A stretch of DNA of 64,000 bases. Source: Kurthia sibirica. Its GTDB lineage: Bacteria > Bacillota > Bacilli > Bacillales_A > Planococcaceae. Each line of letters begins with the position of its first letter. Position 1 is the first letter of the stretch. The notes beneath the pieces were generated by a model, which saw nothing but the letters and a program-made list of their open reading frames with translations, had not been told where the DNA came from and made no database searches. The DNA lies in assembly GCF_003143975.1 (NCBI RefSeq), contig NZ_QFVR01000001.1:1-64000 (forward strand), written 5' to 3'. A program made the position numbers and the translations under genes. Positions 26,427-35,595 of the stretch are shown here, in pieces.

Positions 26427-28433
26427 ATGTATAGTTCACCGCTAGATACCCAACAATGGAAAAATGTATTGCAAAAAATAAATTTAGTGAGTGATGGCTT
26501 TCTCTTTTTTCTGATGGAGAAAGTGGAAGATGATTTTATCATTCATTCTGCCAGTAAAGCAGCATATGAACAATTTGGTTGCATGACCTCATCAACAGAG
26601 TATGCTAAAGACTACTTTGATGATTCGGTATGGCATATTATTATGCGAGCCTACGAAGAGCAAAAACATATGGGCATCCATTATCAAGAGAAGCTTTTGG
26701 ATACGACAATTCACGGTAAAGTCACGATGACCTTACTAGAGAAAATTGGAAACTTATATATGACGATTATTTATACGACTGAGAACGCAGGTATGAGCCC
26801 ATTATCAAAACATAATCTTGATCCGATTATTGGTATTTCACAATACGGTGACATCTTATATAGCAATAAGGCGACAACTGGCACACTCGGTTACAGACAG
26901 CAAAGTATAGAGGGCCAGAATGTAAAAAAAATCATACACTTTACAGATGAACAAACGATTGAAGGGGTTTTGGAGGACATACAATTAAAAAAAGAAGCCC
27001 TGCAATTTTTCAACTGCCAAATAATAGATGTCCATGGTAAAAAAATTGATATTATTATGAAGATGATTCCAGTAATTGTGGAAGCAGAAATCGTTGAAAT
27101 TCAATGTATTTGGCGTAATATTAAAGAAGATCATGAAGAAGATTTGAATTTGCATTATCTAAGTTATCATGATCAACTTACAGGTGTATGGAATAAATTA
27201 GCATTACAAGAGCATTATCTAGAAGAAAGTTTGATCTCTCAAGAACAAGAGCATTCTATCGCTTTAATGCTCGTCGATATTAATCGTTTCAAGCGCATCA
27301 ATGAAAGCTATGGTACTGTTGCAGGCGATGAAATTTTGATGGCATTAGCAAATCGTTTAAAAAAAATTGAAACAGATACACGTTTTTTATATCGCTTAAA
27401 CGGTGATGAATTTATTTTCTTGCTGTCAAATACGACTAAAGGTGAAATTGAAATGGTTGTGAATTTAGTAGCTGAAATTTTTTCTAAACCGTTTTTGACT
27501 TCTTCGGTTGATATAGATTGTGATTATTCTATTGGTATAGCTATACAAGCTAATCATCCTATTTCGTTAGAAACAATGATTCATCAGACTGTTCAAGCTA
27601 TTTACTTTGTGCGATTGTCTGGAGAAAAAAATCATATTTATTATGAAGAAAAGATGGCCAATAAATATCGTAATAACGCCTTAATGGAAGGTCATTTGAG
27701 GCGTGCAATCGAAAAAGATGAGTTAACGTTACAGTTCCAACCACAAATTGATTTGAAAACTGGGAAAGTAGAGTCTTTTGAGGCGCTTTTAAGATGGAAT
27801 AATCCTCATTTTGGAGCAGTATCTCCTGGTCAATTTATTCCAATAGCAGAAGAATCAGGTCTAATAGTTGGAATTGGAGATTGGGTGCTTGAAGAAGTAG
27901 CTAAAAAGCTGGAAGTATGGAGTGAAAAAGAGTGGAATCATTTACGTATTGCTGTAAATATTTCTCCGCGTCAGTTTAAAGAGTTACACTTTGTTCAAAA
28001 AATGGAGCAAATTTTACAAAAATATCCATTTAATCCATCGATGCTAGAGTTGGAAATAACAGAAAGTTCGATGACAGATGTAGAACAAACGCTCAAAATA
28101 CTGACAGACTTGAAGCGAATGAAAATTATCATTTCCATCGATGATTTTGGGACAGGTTATTCCTCTCTTAGCTATATTAAAAGCTATCCAATCGATATTA
28201 TTAAAATTGATCAATCATTTATAACCGAAATGGATCGAGATTTACGCAATCAAGCTATTGCAAAAACAATTATTCATCTCGCACATAGCCTAGGGATGAC
28301 TGTTATTGCTGAAGGTGTGGAGCGTGTAGAGCATGTAATGATACTCCAAGCCGAAAAATGTGAAAAAGCACAGGGGTTTCTTTTTAGTAGGCCTATAGCG
28401 ATGGATGAAATTGAGAAAAAATATATAAATTAA
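26427..28433 (+). CDS. GGDEF-EAL cyclic di-GMP protein with N-terminal PAS-like region
   Basis: A 668-residue cytoplasmic protein. A PAS-like sensor (about residues 125-235) is followed by a GGDEF domain (about 245-400) and an EAL domain (about 420-665). The GGDEF motif reads NGDEF (residues 325-329), so the first Gly is replaced and cyclase activity is doubtful. The EAL catalytic set looks complete: EALLRW (Glu452), NISPRQF, ELEITESS, IDDFGTGYSS, KIDQSF, AEGVE and AQGFLFSRP. Phosphodiesterase activity is the best guess. The start is ATG 26427 behind AAAGGAGG. It is not recognisably B. subtilis YkuI, though it occupies a similar neighbourhood. Confidence 0.9.
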   Translation: MYSSPLDTQQWKNVLQKINLVSDGFLFFLMEKVEDDFIIHSASKAAYEQFGCMTSSTEYAKDYFDDSVWHIIMRAYEEQKHMGIHYQEKLLDTTIHGKVTMTLLEKIGNLYMTIIYTTENAGMSPLSKHNLDPIIGISQYGDILYSNKATTGTLGYRQQSIEGQNVKKIIHFTDEQTIEGVLEDIQLKKEALQFFNCQIIDVHGKKIDIIMKMIPVIVEAEIVEIQCIWRNIKEDHEEDLNLHYLSYHDQLTGVWNKLALQEHYLEESLISQEQEHSIALMLVDINRFKRINESYGTVAGDEILMALANRLKKIETDTRFLYRLNGDEFIFLLSNTTKGEIEMVVNLVAEIFSKPFLTSSVDIDCDYSIGIAIQANHPISLETMIHQTVQAIYFVRLSGEKNHIYYEEKMANKYRNNALMEGHLRRAIEKDELTLQFQPQIDLKTGKVESFEALLRWNNPHFGAVSPGQFIPIAEESGLIVGIGDWVLEEVAKKLEVWSEKEWNHLRIAVNISPRQFKELHFVQKMEQILQKYPFNPSMLELEITESSMTDVEQTLKILTDLKRMKIIISIDDFGTGYSSLSYIKSYPIDIIKIDQSFITEMDRDLRNQAIAKTIIHLAHSLGMTVIAEGVERVEHVMILQAEKCEKAQGFLFSRPIAMDEIEKKYIN

Positions 28434-28437
28434 AAAG

Positions 28438-28473
28438 CAGTAACCAGTGGTATCTCGTTGGTTACTGTTTTTT
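28438..28473 (+). terminator. terminator of the GGDEF-EAL gene
   Basis: CAGTAACCA (28438-28446) and TGGTTACTG (28459-28467) arms, then TTTTTT. Confidence 0.85.
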
Positions 28474-28781
28474 GTTCTTTCTTATTTGTTGAGGGTTCAA
28501 ACAACACGACTCTTACTCGAGGTAAGCGATTTATACACGGAGAAATGGTGGCCAGGTGAAAATGTTGATTCGCCTCCCTTTTAGCTATTAAATCACTTTT
28601 TAGAGGAAGTTCAATGTAAAACAAAAGGATTTAGGCTAGCGTAGAACCCTTTTTATTCTATCTCATACGAATTTTAATCAGGGATAACAGTTTAAATTTT
28701 CTACTCGTTGTTTCATATATTCTATTTAAATGTATTTTATCATTTGGTGTGCCATTGCTTGATATGGTAAGATATACATAA
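28474..28781. other. intergenic region with a short degenerate repeat
   Basis: 28480-28525 (TATTTGTTGAGGGTTCAAAC...) resembles 37452-37490 (TATTTGTTGAGGTTTTCAAA...), about 45 bp of an old dispersed repeat. TTGATA and CATAAT boxes near 28755-28782 may be the fadH promoter. No gene was seen. Confidence 0.4.
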
Positions 28782-28785
28782 TAAA

Positions 28786-28803
28786 TGAATGGTTATTCAT
28801 TTC
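28786..28803. promoter_or_regulatory. FadR-like operator in front of fadH
   Basis: An inverted repeat AATGAAT-GGTT-ATTCATT lies at 28784-28801. As read from memory, it matches 13 of 16 fixed positions of the Bacillus FadR consensus TGAATGANTANTCATTCA. It sits between the predicted -10 and the ribosome site, where a repressor released by long-chain acyl-CoA would block transcription. Confidence 0.7.
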
Positions 28804-28819
28804 AAGAGGAGGAAAAAAT

Positions 28820-29590
28820 ATGTTGAAGGATAAAGTAGTCATTATTACAGGTGGTTCAAGCGGCATGGGAAAATATATGGCGATGAATTTTGCGGCGAAT
28901 GGTGCGAATGTCGTAATTACAGGGCGCGATCAAGAACGTTTGATATCTGCCAAAACTGAAATAGAAAAAACAGCTGTCGGTAAAGTTGCTATTTTCCAAA
29001 TGGATGTACGCAATACAGAACATGTGGATGCCATGGTGAATTTTACAGTTGCTGAATTTGGAACGGTGACAAGTTTGGTGAATAATGCGGCAGGGAACTT
29101 TATCGTCAAGGCAGAAGAACTTTCTCCAAATGGCTGGAAGTCAGTTATTGATATCGTATTAAATGGTACATTTTACTGTTCACAAGCTGTTGCAAAATAT
29201 TGGATTGAACATAAAATTCAAGGCGCAATCGTCAATATGGTCGCTACATACGCTTGGCAAGCGGGTGCAGGTGTTGTCCATTCTGCTGCGGCTAAAGCAG
29301 GTGTTTTATCGCTAACCAGAACGCTAGCAGTTGAATGGGGCAGTGAATATGGTATACGTTTGAATGCAATTGCACCAGGTCCAATCGAAAGAACAGGGGG
29401 AGCAGATAAGTTGTGGATATCAGATGAAGCTGCGCAGCGCACATTAAAATCCGTACCGCTAAAACGCCTAGGTAAACCTGAAGAAATTGCTGATTTAGCT
29501 GCATTTATGTTATCCGATAAAGCTACTTATATGAATGGTGAATGCGTCACATTAGATGGTGGGCAATGGTTGAATCCGAATCCATTTTAA
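28820..29590 (+). CDS. fadH: 2,4-dienoyl-CoA reductase FadH (SDR family)
   Basis: A 256-residue classical SDR used in beta-oxidation of unsaturated fatty acids. The cofactor motif is TGGSSGMGKYMA. VNNAAGNFIVKAEELSPNGW is characteristic of the FadH/YkuF group. The active-site region is AWQAGAGVVHSAAAKAGV, in which the usual Tyr is replaced by His or another residue, as in dienoyl-CoA reductases. The C-terminus is CVTLDGGQWLN. The start is ATG 28820 behind AGAGGAGG. A FadR-like operator directly upstream supports a fatty-acid role. Confidence 0.9.
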   Translation: MLKDKVVIITGGSSGMGKYMAMNFAANGANVVITGRDQERLISAKTEIEKTAVGKVAIFQMDVRNTEHVDAMVNFTVAEFGTVTSLVNNAAGNFIVKAEELSPNGWKSVIDIVLNGTFYCSQAVAKYWIEHKIQGAIVNMVATYAWQAGAGVVHSAAAKAGVLSLTRTLAVEWGSEYGIRLNAIAPGPIERTGGADKLWISDEAAQRTLKSVPLKRLGKPEEIADLAAFMLSDKATYMNGECVTLDGGQWLNPNPF

Positions 29591-29738
29591 AAAATACGAA
29601 TAAATAGTTAGTTTTTAGTATAAAAATACATTTTAATTAATAAAGTTAGATGTTTTGCATAGTAATTTCTTTCTGTTTTATGGTATGATAAAATCATTGA
29701 GATGCTCTATTTTTTAAAGAGAAAAGGAGTAGAATTCT

Positions 29739-30182
29739 ATGATTTCCATGAACAGCAAAGAGTTGCTTGATATGCCCATACATGACTTTATCATCCCGGC
29801 GGAGAAAGTCGCGCATGTACAGCTAGGGAATAACGCAGAGCACGCATTGCTCGTGCTAACAAAAACAGGTTATTCATCTATACCTGTGCTTGATTCAGGG
29901 TATCATTTTCACGGATTAATTAGCATTCGTATGATAATGGATTCTATATTAGGACTTGAAAGAATTGAGTATGAAAAATTAGAAGATTCGATTGTCACAG
30001 AAATAATGGATCAAAACATCGCTACGCTTAATATCAATGATAGCTTCAAACGAGCGCTTGATCTAGTCATTAACCATGCATTTTTATGCGTCGTGGATGA
30101 TGAAGGTATGTTCGTTGGCATCATGACGAGACGCGTTATATTAAAGCAGTTAAAAAAGCATGTTTATCAAACTAAAGCGTAA
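29739..30182 (+). CDS. cbpB: CBS-domain c-di-AMP receptor CbpB (DarB/YkuL)
   Basis: A 147-residue tandem-CBS protein. The length and blocks match B. subtilis YkuL/DarB: AEKVAHVQLGNNAEHALLVLTKTGYSSIPVLD, SILGLERIEYEKL, and MTRRVILKQL. The family binds cyclic di-AMP. In its apo form it stimulates the (p)ppGpp synthetase Rel and pyruvate carboxylase. The start is ATG 29739 behind AAAAGGAG. It is followed by its own terminator and then ccpC, the same order as ykuL-ccpC in B. subtilis. Confidence 0.93.
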   Translation: MISMNSKELLDMPIHDFIIPAEKVAHVQLGNNAEHALLVLTKTGYSSIPVLDSGYHFHGLISIRMIMDSILGLERIEYEKLEDSIVTEIMDQNIATLNINDSFKRALDLVINHAFLCVVDDEGMFVGIMTRRVILKQLKKHVYQTKA

Positions 30183-30195
30183 TATAAAAATTTGC

Positions 30196-30230
30196 GGAAG
30201 GCCTTCATTAAAGGTCTTCCATTTATTTTG
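30196..30230 (+). terminator. terminator of cbpB
   Basis: A 10-bp stem GGAAGGCCTT/AAGGTCTTCC (one G-U pair) with an ATTTATTTTG tail. Confidence 0.65.
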
Positions 30231-30252
30231 TTAAGAAACAGGAGGTGCTGAC

Positions 30253-31149
30253 ATGACGACGTCAGAAGCAGAAATTATAAAAATTTTAGCAGAAGAGCGT
30301 AATATGAGAAAGGCAGCAGAGCGTTTATTTTTATCGCAGCCAGCTTTATCACAACGCTTGCAATCTATTGAAAAGGATTGGAATAGCCAGCTTTTTTTAC
30401 GTTCACAAAAAGGATTAACGGCAACCCCTGCTGGAGAAATAATTATCGGTTATGCCAATGAGATGATGACTCGACGTGAAGAAATTTTTGAGCAGCTACA
30501 AGGTCTCAATTCAAAAGTTCATGGTACGCTGAAAATAGCTTGTGCTTCAATCGTTGGTCATACATGGCTTCCACAAGTATTGAAGGATTTTGTCACACAA
30601 TATCCGGATGCTAAAATATCCCTTATTACAGGATGGTCATCAGAAATAGTCAAGGCACTATACGATGGTGAGGCACATATTGGCATTGTTCGTGGCCATA
30701 CAGATTGGAAGGGGCGTAAAAAACATTTATTTAGAGATACACTCTATTTAGTCGATAAGGAAATAAAATCGATTGAAGAAGTATTTGATACGGAACGCCC
30801 CTTTATCCAATTTAAAAGTGATTCGAATTATTATCAAGAAATTCAACAGTGGTGGCAGCGTCATTTTTCATCGAATCCAAAACACCAAATTACCGTTGAT
30901 CAAATTGAAACATGTAAACAGATGGCATTGAATGGTATTGGCTATGCGATTTTACCGTCGATTACTTTAACGGGAGAAGAGGATGTTAATCGCATTACAT
31001 TAACGAATGATGAAGAAAAATTCGAACTAACGCGCGATACTTGGTTAATTGGTTATGATAAGAGTTTTGAGCTTCGTCAGGTGGAGGCATTTGTGGGAGT
31101 TGTGCAAAAACATGCAGAATGTTTGTATGATTATTCAAAAAACAAGTGA
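30253..31149 (+). CDS. ccpC: LysR-family regulator CcpC (citrate-responsive control of TCA genes)
   Basis: A 298-residue LTTR. The N-terminal winged HTH is NMRKAAERLFLSQPALSQRLQSIE, and the effector domain is PBP2-like. Blocks such as LRSQKGLTATPAGE, SLITGWSSEIVKALYDGE, RPFIQFKSDSNYYQEIQ and DQIETCKQMALNGIGYAILPS match B. subtilis CcpC as I recall it. CcpC represses citZ and citB and senses citrate. The start is ATG 30253 behind AGGAGG. Neighbours cbpB and dapH agree with the B. subtilis order. Confidence 0.93.
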   Translation: MTTSEAEIIKILAEERNMRKAAERLFLSQPALSQRLQSIEKDWNSQLFLRSQKGLTATPAGEIIIGYANEMMTRREEIFEQLQGLNSKVHGTLKIACASIVGHTWLPQVLKDFVTQYPDAKISLITGWSSEIVKALYDGEAHIGIVRGHTDWKGRKKHLFRDTLYLVDKEIKSIEEVFDTERPFIQFKSDSNYYQEIQQWWQRHFSSNPKHQITVDQIETCKQMALNGIGYAILPSITLTGEEDVNRITLTNDEEKFELTRDTWLIGYDKSFELRQVEAFVGVVQKHAECLYDYSKNK

Positions 31150-31209
31150 TATTTTTTGAAAATTCGGTTATGATAAGTTCATATTTTTTTTCATAGGAGG
31201 AATTGTCAC

Positions 31210-31923
31210 ATGACAAAATTAAACGCAGAACAAATTATTTCATATCTATCGAACGCAAAAAAAGCGACACCAGTAAAAGTTTACGTAAAAGGAACAGATG
31301 TTACATCGCTTAATTTTGGTGCATCCAGTAAGGTTTTTGGAGAGGGCAACTCCGCTGTCGTGTTTGGCGAATGGTCTGAAATTGAAGAATGTCTAACAAC
31401 TTTTGCAGCACAGATTGAAGATTATGTTATCGAGCAAGATCGACGTAACTCTGCTGTACCGTTACTAGATACGAAAGCAATCAACGCACGTATCGAACCA
31501 GGTGTGATTATTCGTGACCAAGTAGTAATCGGTGATCATGCTGTTATTATGATGGGAAGTGTCTTGAATATTGGTGCTGAAGTAGGCGCGAGAACAATGA
31601 TTGATATGAATGCAGTTTTAGGTGGTCGTGCGACAGTTGGGGAAGATTGTCATGTAGGAGCGGGTGCAGTTTTAGCAGGTGTAATTGAGCCGCCAAGTGC
31701 TGATCCAGTCATTATCGAAAACAATGTAATGATTGGTGCAAATGCTGTTATTCTTGAAGGTGTTCGAGTTGGAGAAGGAGCTGTTATTGCTGCAGGAGCA
31801 GTTGTTACGAGAGATGTACCACCGTATACGGTTGCTGCAGGAGTACCAGCAAAAATTATTAAAGAAATCGATGAAAAAACTAAGTCTAAAACTGAAATTA
31901 TGCAGGATCTTCGCCAAATTTAA
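31210..31923 (+). CDS. dapH: 2,3,4,5-tetrahydrodipicolinate N-acetyltransferase DapH
   Basis: A 237-residue acetyltransferase of the diaminopimelate pathway (acetyl branch), acting before the aminotransferase and DapL. An N-terminal alpha domain is followed by a left-handed beta-helix of hexapeptide repeats (about residues 95-215; [39 protein letters not shown]). The start is ATG 31210 behind TAGGAGGA. It is 9 bases upstream of dapL, the usual operon, supplying lysine and peptidoglycan meso-diaminopimelate or lysine. Confidence 0.96.
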   Translation: MTKLNAEQIISYLSNAKKATPVKVYVKGTDVTSLNFGASSKVFGEGNSAVVFGEWSEIEECLTTFAAQIEDYVIEQDRRNSAVPLLDTKAINARIEPGVIIRDQVVIGDHAVIMMGSVLNIGAEVGARTMIDMNAVLGGRATVGEDCHVGAGAVLAGVIEPPSADPVIIENNVMIGANAVILEGVRVGEGAVIAAGAVVTRDVPPYTVAAGVPAKIIKEIDEKTKSKTEIMQDLRQI

Positions 31924-31932
31924 GGAGAGATT

Positions 31933-33057
31933 ATGTTGAAATCATTAATTGATATTCGTAGAGATTTGCATAAAATTCCTGAAATTGGTTTTCAAGAATA
32001 TAAAACACAGCAGTATGTGTTAGCAGTACTCCAAGAGCTAAAAACCGAATTCATGCATATAAAAACATGGCGTACGGGTATAATCGTGACGATAGAGGGC
32101 ACAGCTCCCCTACATAAAATTGGCTGGCGAACAGATATGGATGCATTAGAAATTTCTGAGGAAACAGCATTGGACTATTCCTCAGAGCATGAAGGTTTTA
32201 TGCATGCATGTGGTCATGACTTTCATATGACAATTGCATTAGGTCTCGTCGAGCGCTTCACGACCAACCAACCGATTCATACTGTCATTATCTATTTCCA
32301 ACCTGCTGAAGAAGGTCCTGGTGGTGCTGAGCCTATGTTAACTTGGGTGAGAGCAAACGAACCGTTACTTGTGCCAGATTATATGTTTGCTTGTCATATT
32401 GCCCCTGAATACCCAGTAGGAACAGTGGCAACACGTGCCGGTATGCTCTTTGCGAATACTTCCGAATTATTCATTGATTTGAAAGGGCGTGGGGGGCATG
32501 CCGCCTTTCCACATCAAACACGAGATATGACTGTTGCAGCAGCATCATTAATTATGCAACTTCAAACAATTGTTAGCAGAGCGATTAATCCTTTAGAAGG
32601 GTCCGTCGTGACAATTGGCAAAATGACTTCGGGCACAGTACAAAATATTATTGCTGAGAACGCTCGACTTGAAGGTACAATTCGCACGGTTACGGCAGAA
32701 TCAATGATGATTATTAAAGATAAAATCAAAGCGTTATGCACAGCGACTGAGATTGCCTTTGATTGCGAGTTGTCCATCGATTTTGGTTCGGGGTATTATC
32801 AAGTATTTAACGATGCTATATGTGCAAATGCTTTATTAGAATACGCAGCGACTCGCGATGAACTAGTGAGTTATAATTGTCCGCCAGCGATGACGGGCGA
32901 GGATTTTGGTTATTTTCTTAAGGAAATACCGGGTGCTATGTTCTGGGCGGGTGCCAATACAGCATTTGGTTTACATCATAGTAGAATTTCCCCCGATGAG
33001 AAATTATTGTTATCAAATATTGATTTTGTCGAGCAATTTATACGTCAATTTAAATAG
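31933..33057 (+). CDS. dapL: N-acetyldiaminopimelate deacetylase
   Basis: A 374-residue M20-family metal amidohydrolase removing acetate from N-acetyl-LL-diaminopimelate. Metal and catalytic motifs are WRTDMDALEISEET, MHACGHDFHM, QPAEEGPGGAEPM, and the dimerisation-domain start GRGGHAAFPHQTRDM. A C-terminal GLHHSRISPDE carries the last metal His. The start is ATG 31933 with TAAGGAGAG upstream, in an operon with dapH. It corresponds to B. subtilis YkuR. Confidence 0.95.
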   Translation: MLKSLIDIRRDLHKIPEIGFQEYKTQQYVLAVLQELKTEFMHIKTWRTGIIVTIEGTAPLHKIGWRTDMDALEISEETALDYSSEHEGFMHACGHDFHMTIALGLVERFTTNQPIHTVIIYFQPAEEGPGGAEPMLTWVRANEPLLVPDYMFACHIAPEYPVGTVATRAGMLFANTSELFIDLKGRGGHAAFPHQTRDMTVAAASLIMQLQTIVSRAINPLEGSVVTIGKMTSGTVQNIIAENARLEGTIRTVTAESMMIIKDKIKALCTATEIAFDCELSIDFGSGYYQVFNDAICANALLEYAATRDELVSYNCPPAMTGEDFGYFLKEIPGAMFWAGANTAFGLHHSRISPDEKLLLSNIDFVEQFIRQFK

Positions 33058-33065
33058 TGAATAGT

Positions 33066-33096
33066 AAGCGACCGAAATTTAATGGTCGCTTTTTTA
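33066..33096 (+). terminator. terminator of dapH-dapL
   Basis: AAGCGACC/GGTCGCTT stem with 10-base loop and T-run. Confidence 0.85.
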
Positions 33097-33276
33097 TATT
33101 GATTTTTGGAGGATTCGGTTGTTTGAATAAAGGGAATGGAAGAATCATACAATATAAGTATATAAGGCAGTGGGAAAACGAATAATTGAAGTCTAACAGT
33201 AAATAGTTAATAATGGTAAAAAGGAACATTTTTATAAAAAATTCGTTGTAAAGTAGTAAGCGAAACGGGGGATTAG

Positions 33277-35595
33277 ATGAAAAAAAAACAGACATTCGCA
33301 CTTTTTATTATGAGCTTTTTTAGCATTCTTTTTGCACTGCAATTTCAAGCGCAAGCAGCTCCTCAAATAGAAGTGGATGTCCAAAGTGGTTTCGAAAACA
33401 TTCAAAAGACAGGAAAAGCATTACCAGTAACAATAGAATTAACAAATAGCGGCTCACTTTTTAAAGGAGATGTCGTATTAAATGCGGCTTTTGATTCTAG
33501 CGGGGGTAGTGCAGTAGCAAAAACAATTTCATTAAAAAAAGGTGAAACGAAAAAAGTTGAACTTATTTTAGATAAGTATTATGCGAATGATGGATCAAAC
33601 AAAGTGAAGTTATTTGAAGGTGGATGGCAACATGGCAAACAGCTTTCCTATTTAGGTAAAGGCGTAGTACCAACGCCAAAACTGAATGAAGGTCAATTAG
33701 CAATCGTGAGTATCGGTTTGCCAAATAATGTACAAAATAAGCTATTAGGTGTTCTAAAATCGGATGAACAAATCGTTTACAAAAATAGTACACATTTTAA
33801 AATGCCTGACAATGCTTTGGCATTAGATGCAATTTCGATGCTCATTGTTCATGACAATTCAATGTCAACTTGGACAACAGCTGACCAAAAAAATCTATTA
33901 CAGTGGATAAATAAGGGCGGCACATTACTTGTCGATTCCAATGTCACTTTACCAAAACCATTGCAAGAAAAAGCACCATTGCAGTTAGGTGGAAATACAC
34001 AGTTATTAACGACGCAAATAGCTAAACAGTATTTTAAGTCTGCGAGCAGTAATTTAAAGATTTATTCAGCTACTTTAAATGACAAAGCGACTATTACAAT
34101 GGGTGCCAAAAATGAAGTGATTATGGCGAAAAAACAGCTTGGAGATGGTGCGATTGTACAAACAACATTTGAATTAACAGAAGCTAATTTAGGTGGAAGT
34201 GAAAGCAGTCAAGTTATTGTGGATCAGTTAGTGGATCAAATTGAACAAAAAGATGAGAGTATGTACGGTGATATGTATACACAACTCGTAGAGGGAACGA
34301 CTATTTTTCCAGCATTTCATCTGTCAAGTTGGTTACTAATTAGCATATTACTAGCATATATTTTAGTAATTGCTCCGTTATTATATGTTGTATTAAAGAA
34401 AACAGATAAACGTGAATATGCATGGTGGATTATCCCTATTGGAGCGCTTATGACAGCTATTATTATTTTTGGTGTAAGTTCAAAAGGTAGGCTAACATCT
34501 TCAAAAGTACAACAGGCATCTGTTATTAACATCGGTAATACAACAACAGATATTTTTTATGCGCAGTCATTACTATCCAATAAAGCCGGAGATCTTACAA
34601 TTACTGCACCAAATGATGTCTTTATGACGCGTTATATGACAGATAATTCTATCGGCGATTTTGCAAAATCAGCGATCGTGCAACAAGGTGAAGATAAAAA
34701 TAAACTACATCTATTAAATACTCGTTATTGGGGTGTAACATCTGTTCTCGGTAATTTCCAACAACCGAATTTTGGTAAATTAGCGATTGATGTCCATGTA
34801 ACAAAGGGCAGATTAGTAGGAACAGTGAAAAATAATTTAGATGAAAAAATTGTCGATGCATCGATTTGGTCTGATTATACTAAAATAAAAATTGGCGATA
34901 TTGCTGCTGGAGAAACAATTAAAATCGATAAAAAAGTAAAACAACAATTTTTAATGAATGCGAAATCATTGGAAGATTTTAATGAAGAAATGCCAACAGA
35001 TAAAGAAAAATTAAAAGAATATCAAAAGAAAATGGTTGAAAACTCAGCTATTGCAAGTGTTGTGAGACCGAGAACACCACTATTTATAGGGTGGATGGAA
35101 AAATCAGTTGTTCCCTTACAATACGATCAACTCAAAGTGAAAAAAAGTAGTCAAAATCTTGTTGTACAAGGTTTTGAAGAGGACATTGTCTTAGATGACG
35201 ACTTCACATTACAAGATGGCAATTTTGAGATTGATATTCGTAGTTTGACGGATGAAGGTTATGCGGATATTACGGACGTTCAGACCGGTTGGGTTGTCGA
35301 TAATGGTTCGTATACGATTAGCTATAAATTAGCGAGGAATATAAGCGCACAAAATATTACTTGGCAAGAGTTGCATTTACGTTTTAATCCACAACCAAAT
35401 ACCAGTTTATCTATTTATAATCAGCGAGATAATAGCTATGAAAAAATCGATGATAAACAGACAACCATTAAACATAATATCGACAACTATATGACGCCTG
35501 CAGGAGAGATTTTATTCAAATTGAAGCGTGAAGATATTGTGGATCCGACAATGAAAAAACCAATGATTCAACTGAAGGGAGCTGCGAATAAATGA
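33277..35595 (+). CDS. membrane-anchored accessory protein of an ABC-2 transporter (GldG-like role)
   Basis: A 772-residue protein with a signal peptide (cleavage near AQA-AP, about residue 28), an extracellular Ig-like region (about 30-140), and an amidotransferase-like Rossmann region. In that region, STWTTADQKNLLQWINKGGTLLVDSN resembles DUF4350 or GldG-type folds. Two membrane helices (about 349-372 and 385-405) and a large beta-rich C-terminal part follow. The ATG at 33277 is behind GGGGGAT. The stop overlaps the start of the next ATPase gene by 4 bp. The substrate or function is unknown. The comparison with gliding-type Gld complexes is only architectural. Confidence 0.7.
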   Translation: MKKKQTFALFIMSFFSILFALQFQAQAAPQIEVDVQSGFENIQKTGKALPVTIELTNSGSLFKGDVVLNAAFDSSGGSAVAKTISLKKGETKKVELILDKYYANDGSNKVKLFEGGWQHGKQLSYLGKGVVPTPKLNEGQLAIVSIGLPNNVQNKLLGVLKSDEQIVYKNSTHFKMPDNALALDAISMLIVHDNSMSTWTTADQKNLLQWINKGGTLLVDSNVTLPKPLQEKAPLQLGGNTQLLTTQIAKQYFKSASSNLKIYSATLNDKATITMGAKNEVIMAKKQLGDGAIVQTTFELTEANLGGSESSQVIVDQLVDQIEQKDESMYGDMYTQLVEGTTIFPAFHLSSWLLISILLAYILVIAPLLYVVLKKTDKREYAWWIIPIGALMTAIIIFGVSSKGRLTSSKVQQASVINIGNTTTDIFYAQSLLSNKAGDLTITAPNDVFMTRYMTDNSIGDFAKSAIVQQGEDKNKLHLLNTRYWGVTSVLGNFQQPNFGKLAIDVHVTKGRLVGTVKNNLDEKIVDASIWSDYTKIKIGDIAAGETIKIDKKVKQQFLMNAKSLEDFNEEMPTDKEKLKEYQKKMVENSAIASVVRPRTPLFIGWMEKSVVPLQYDQLKVKKSSQNLVVQGFEEDIVLDDDFTLQDGNFEIDIRSLTDEGYADITDVQTGWVVDNGSYTISYKLARNISAQNITWQELHLRFNPQPNTSLSIYNQRDNSYEKIDDKQTTIKHNIDNYMTPAGEILFKLKREDIVDPTMKKPMIQLKGAANK

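Noticed and set aside
28430-28624. 64-codon minus-strand frame after the GGDEF-EAL gene
   Set aside because: It runs through the terminator hairpin and a dispersed repeat, with no ribosome site.
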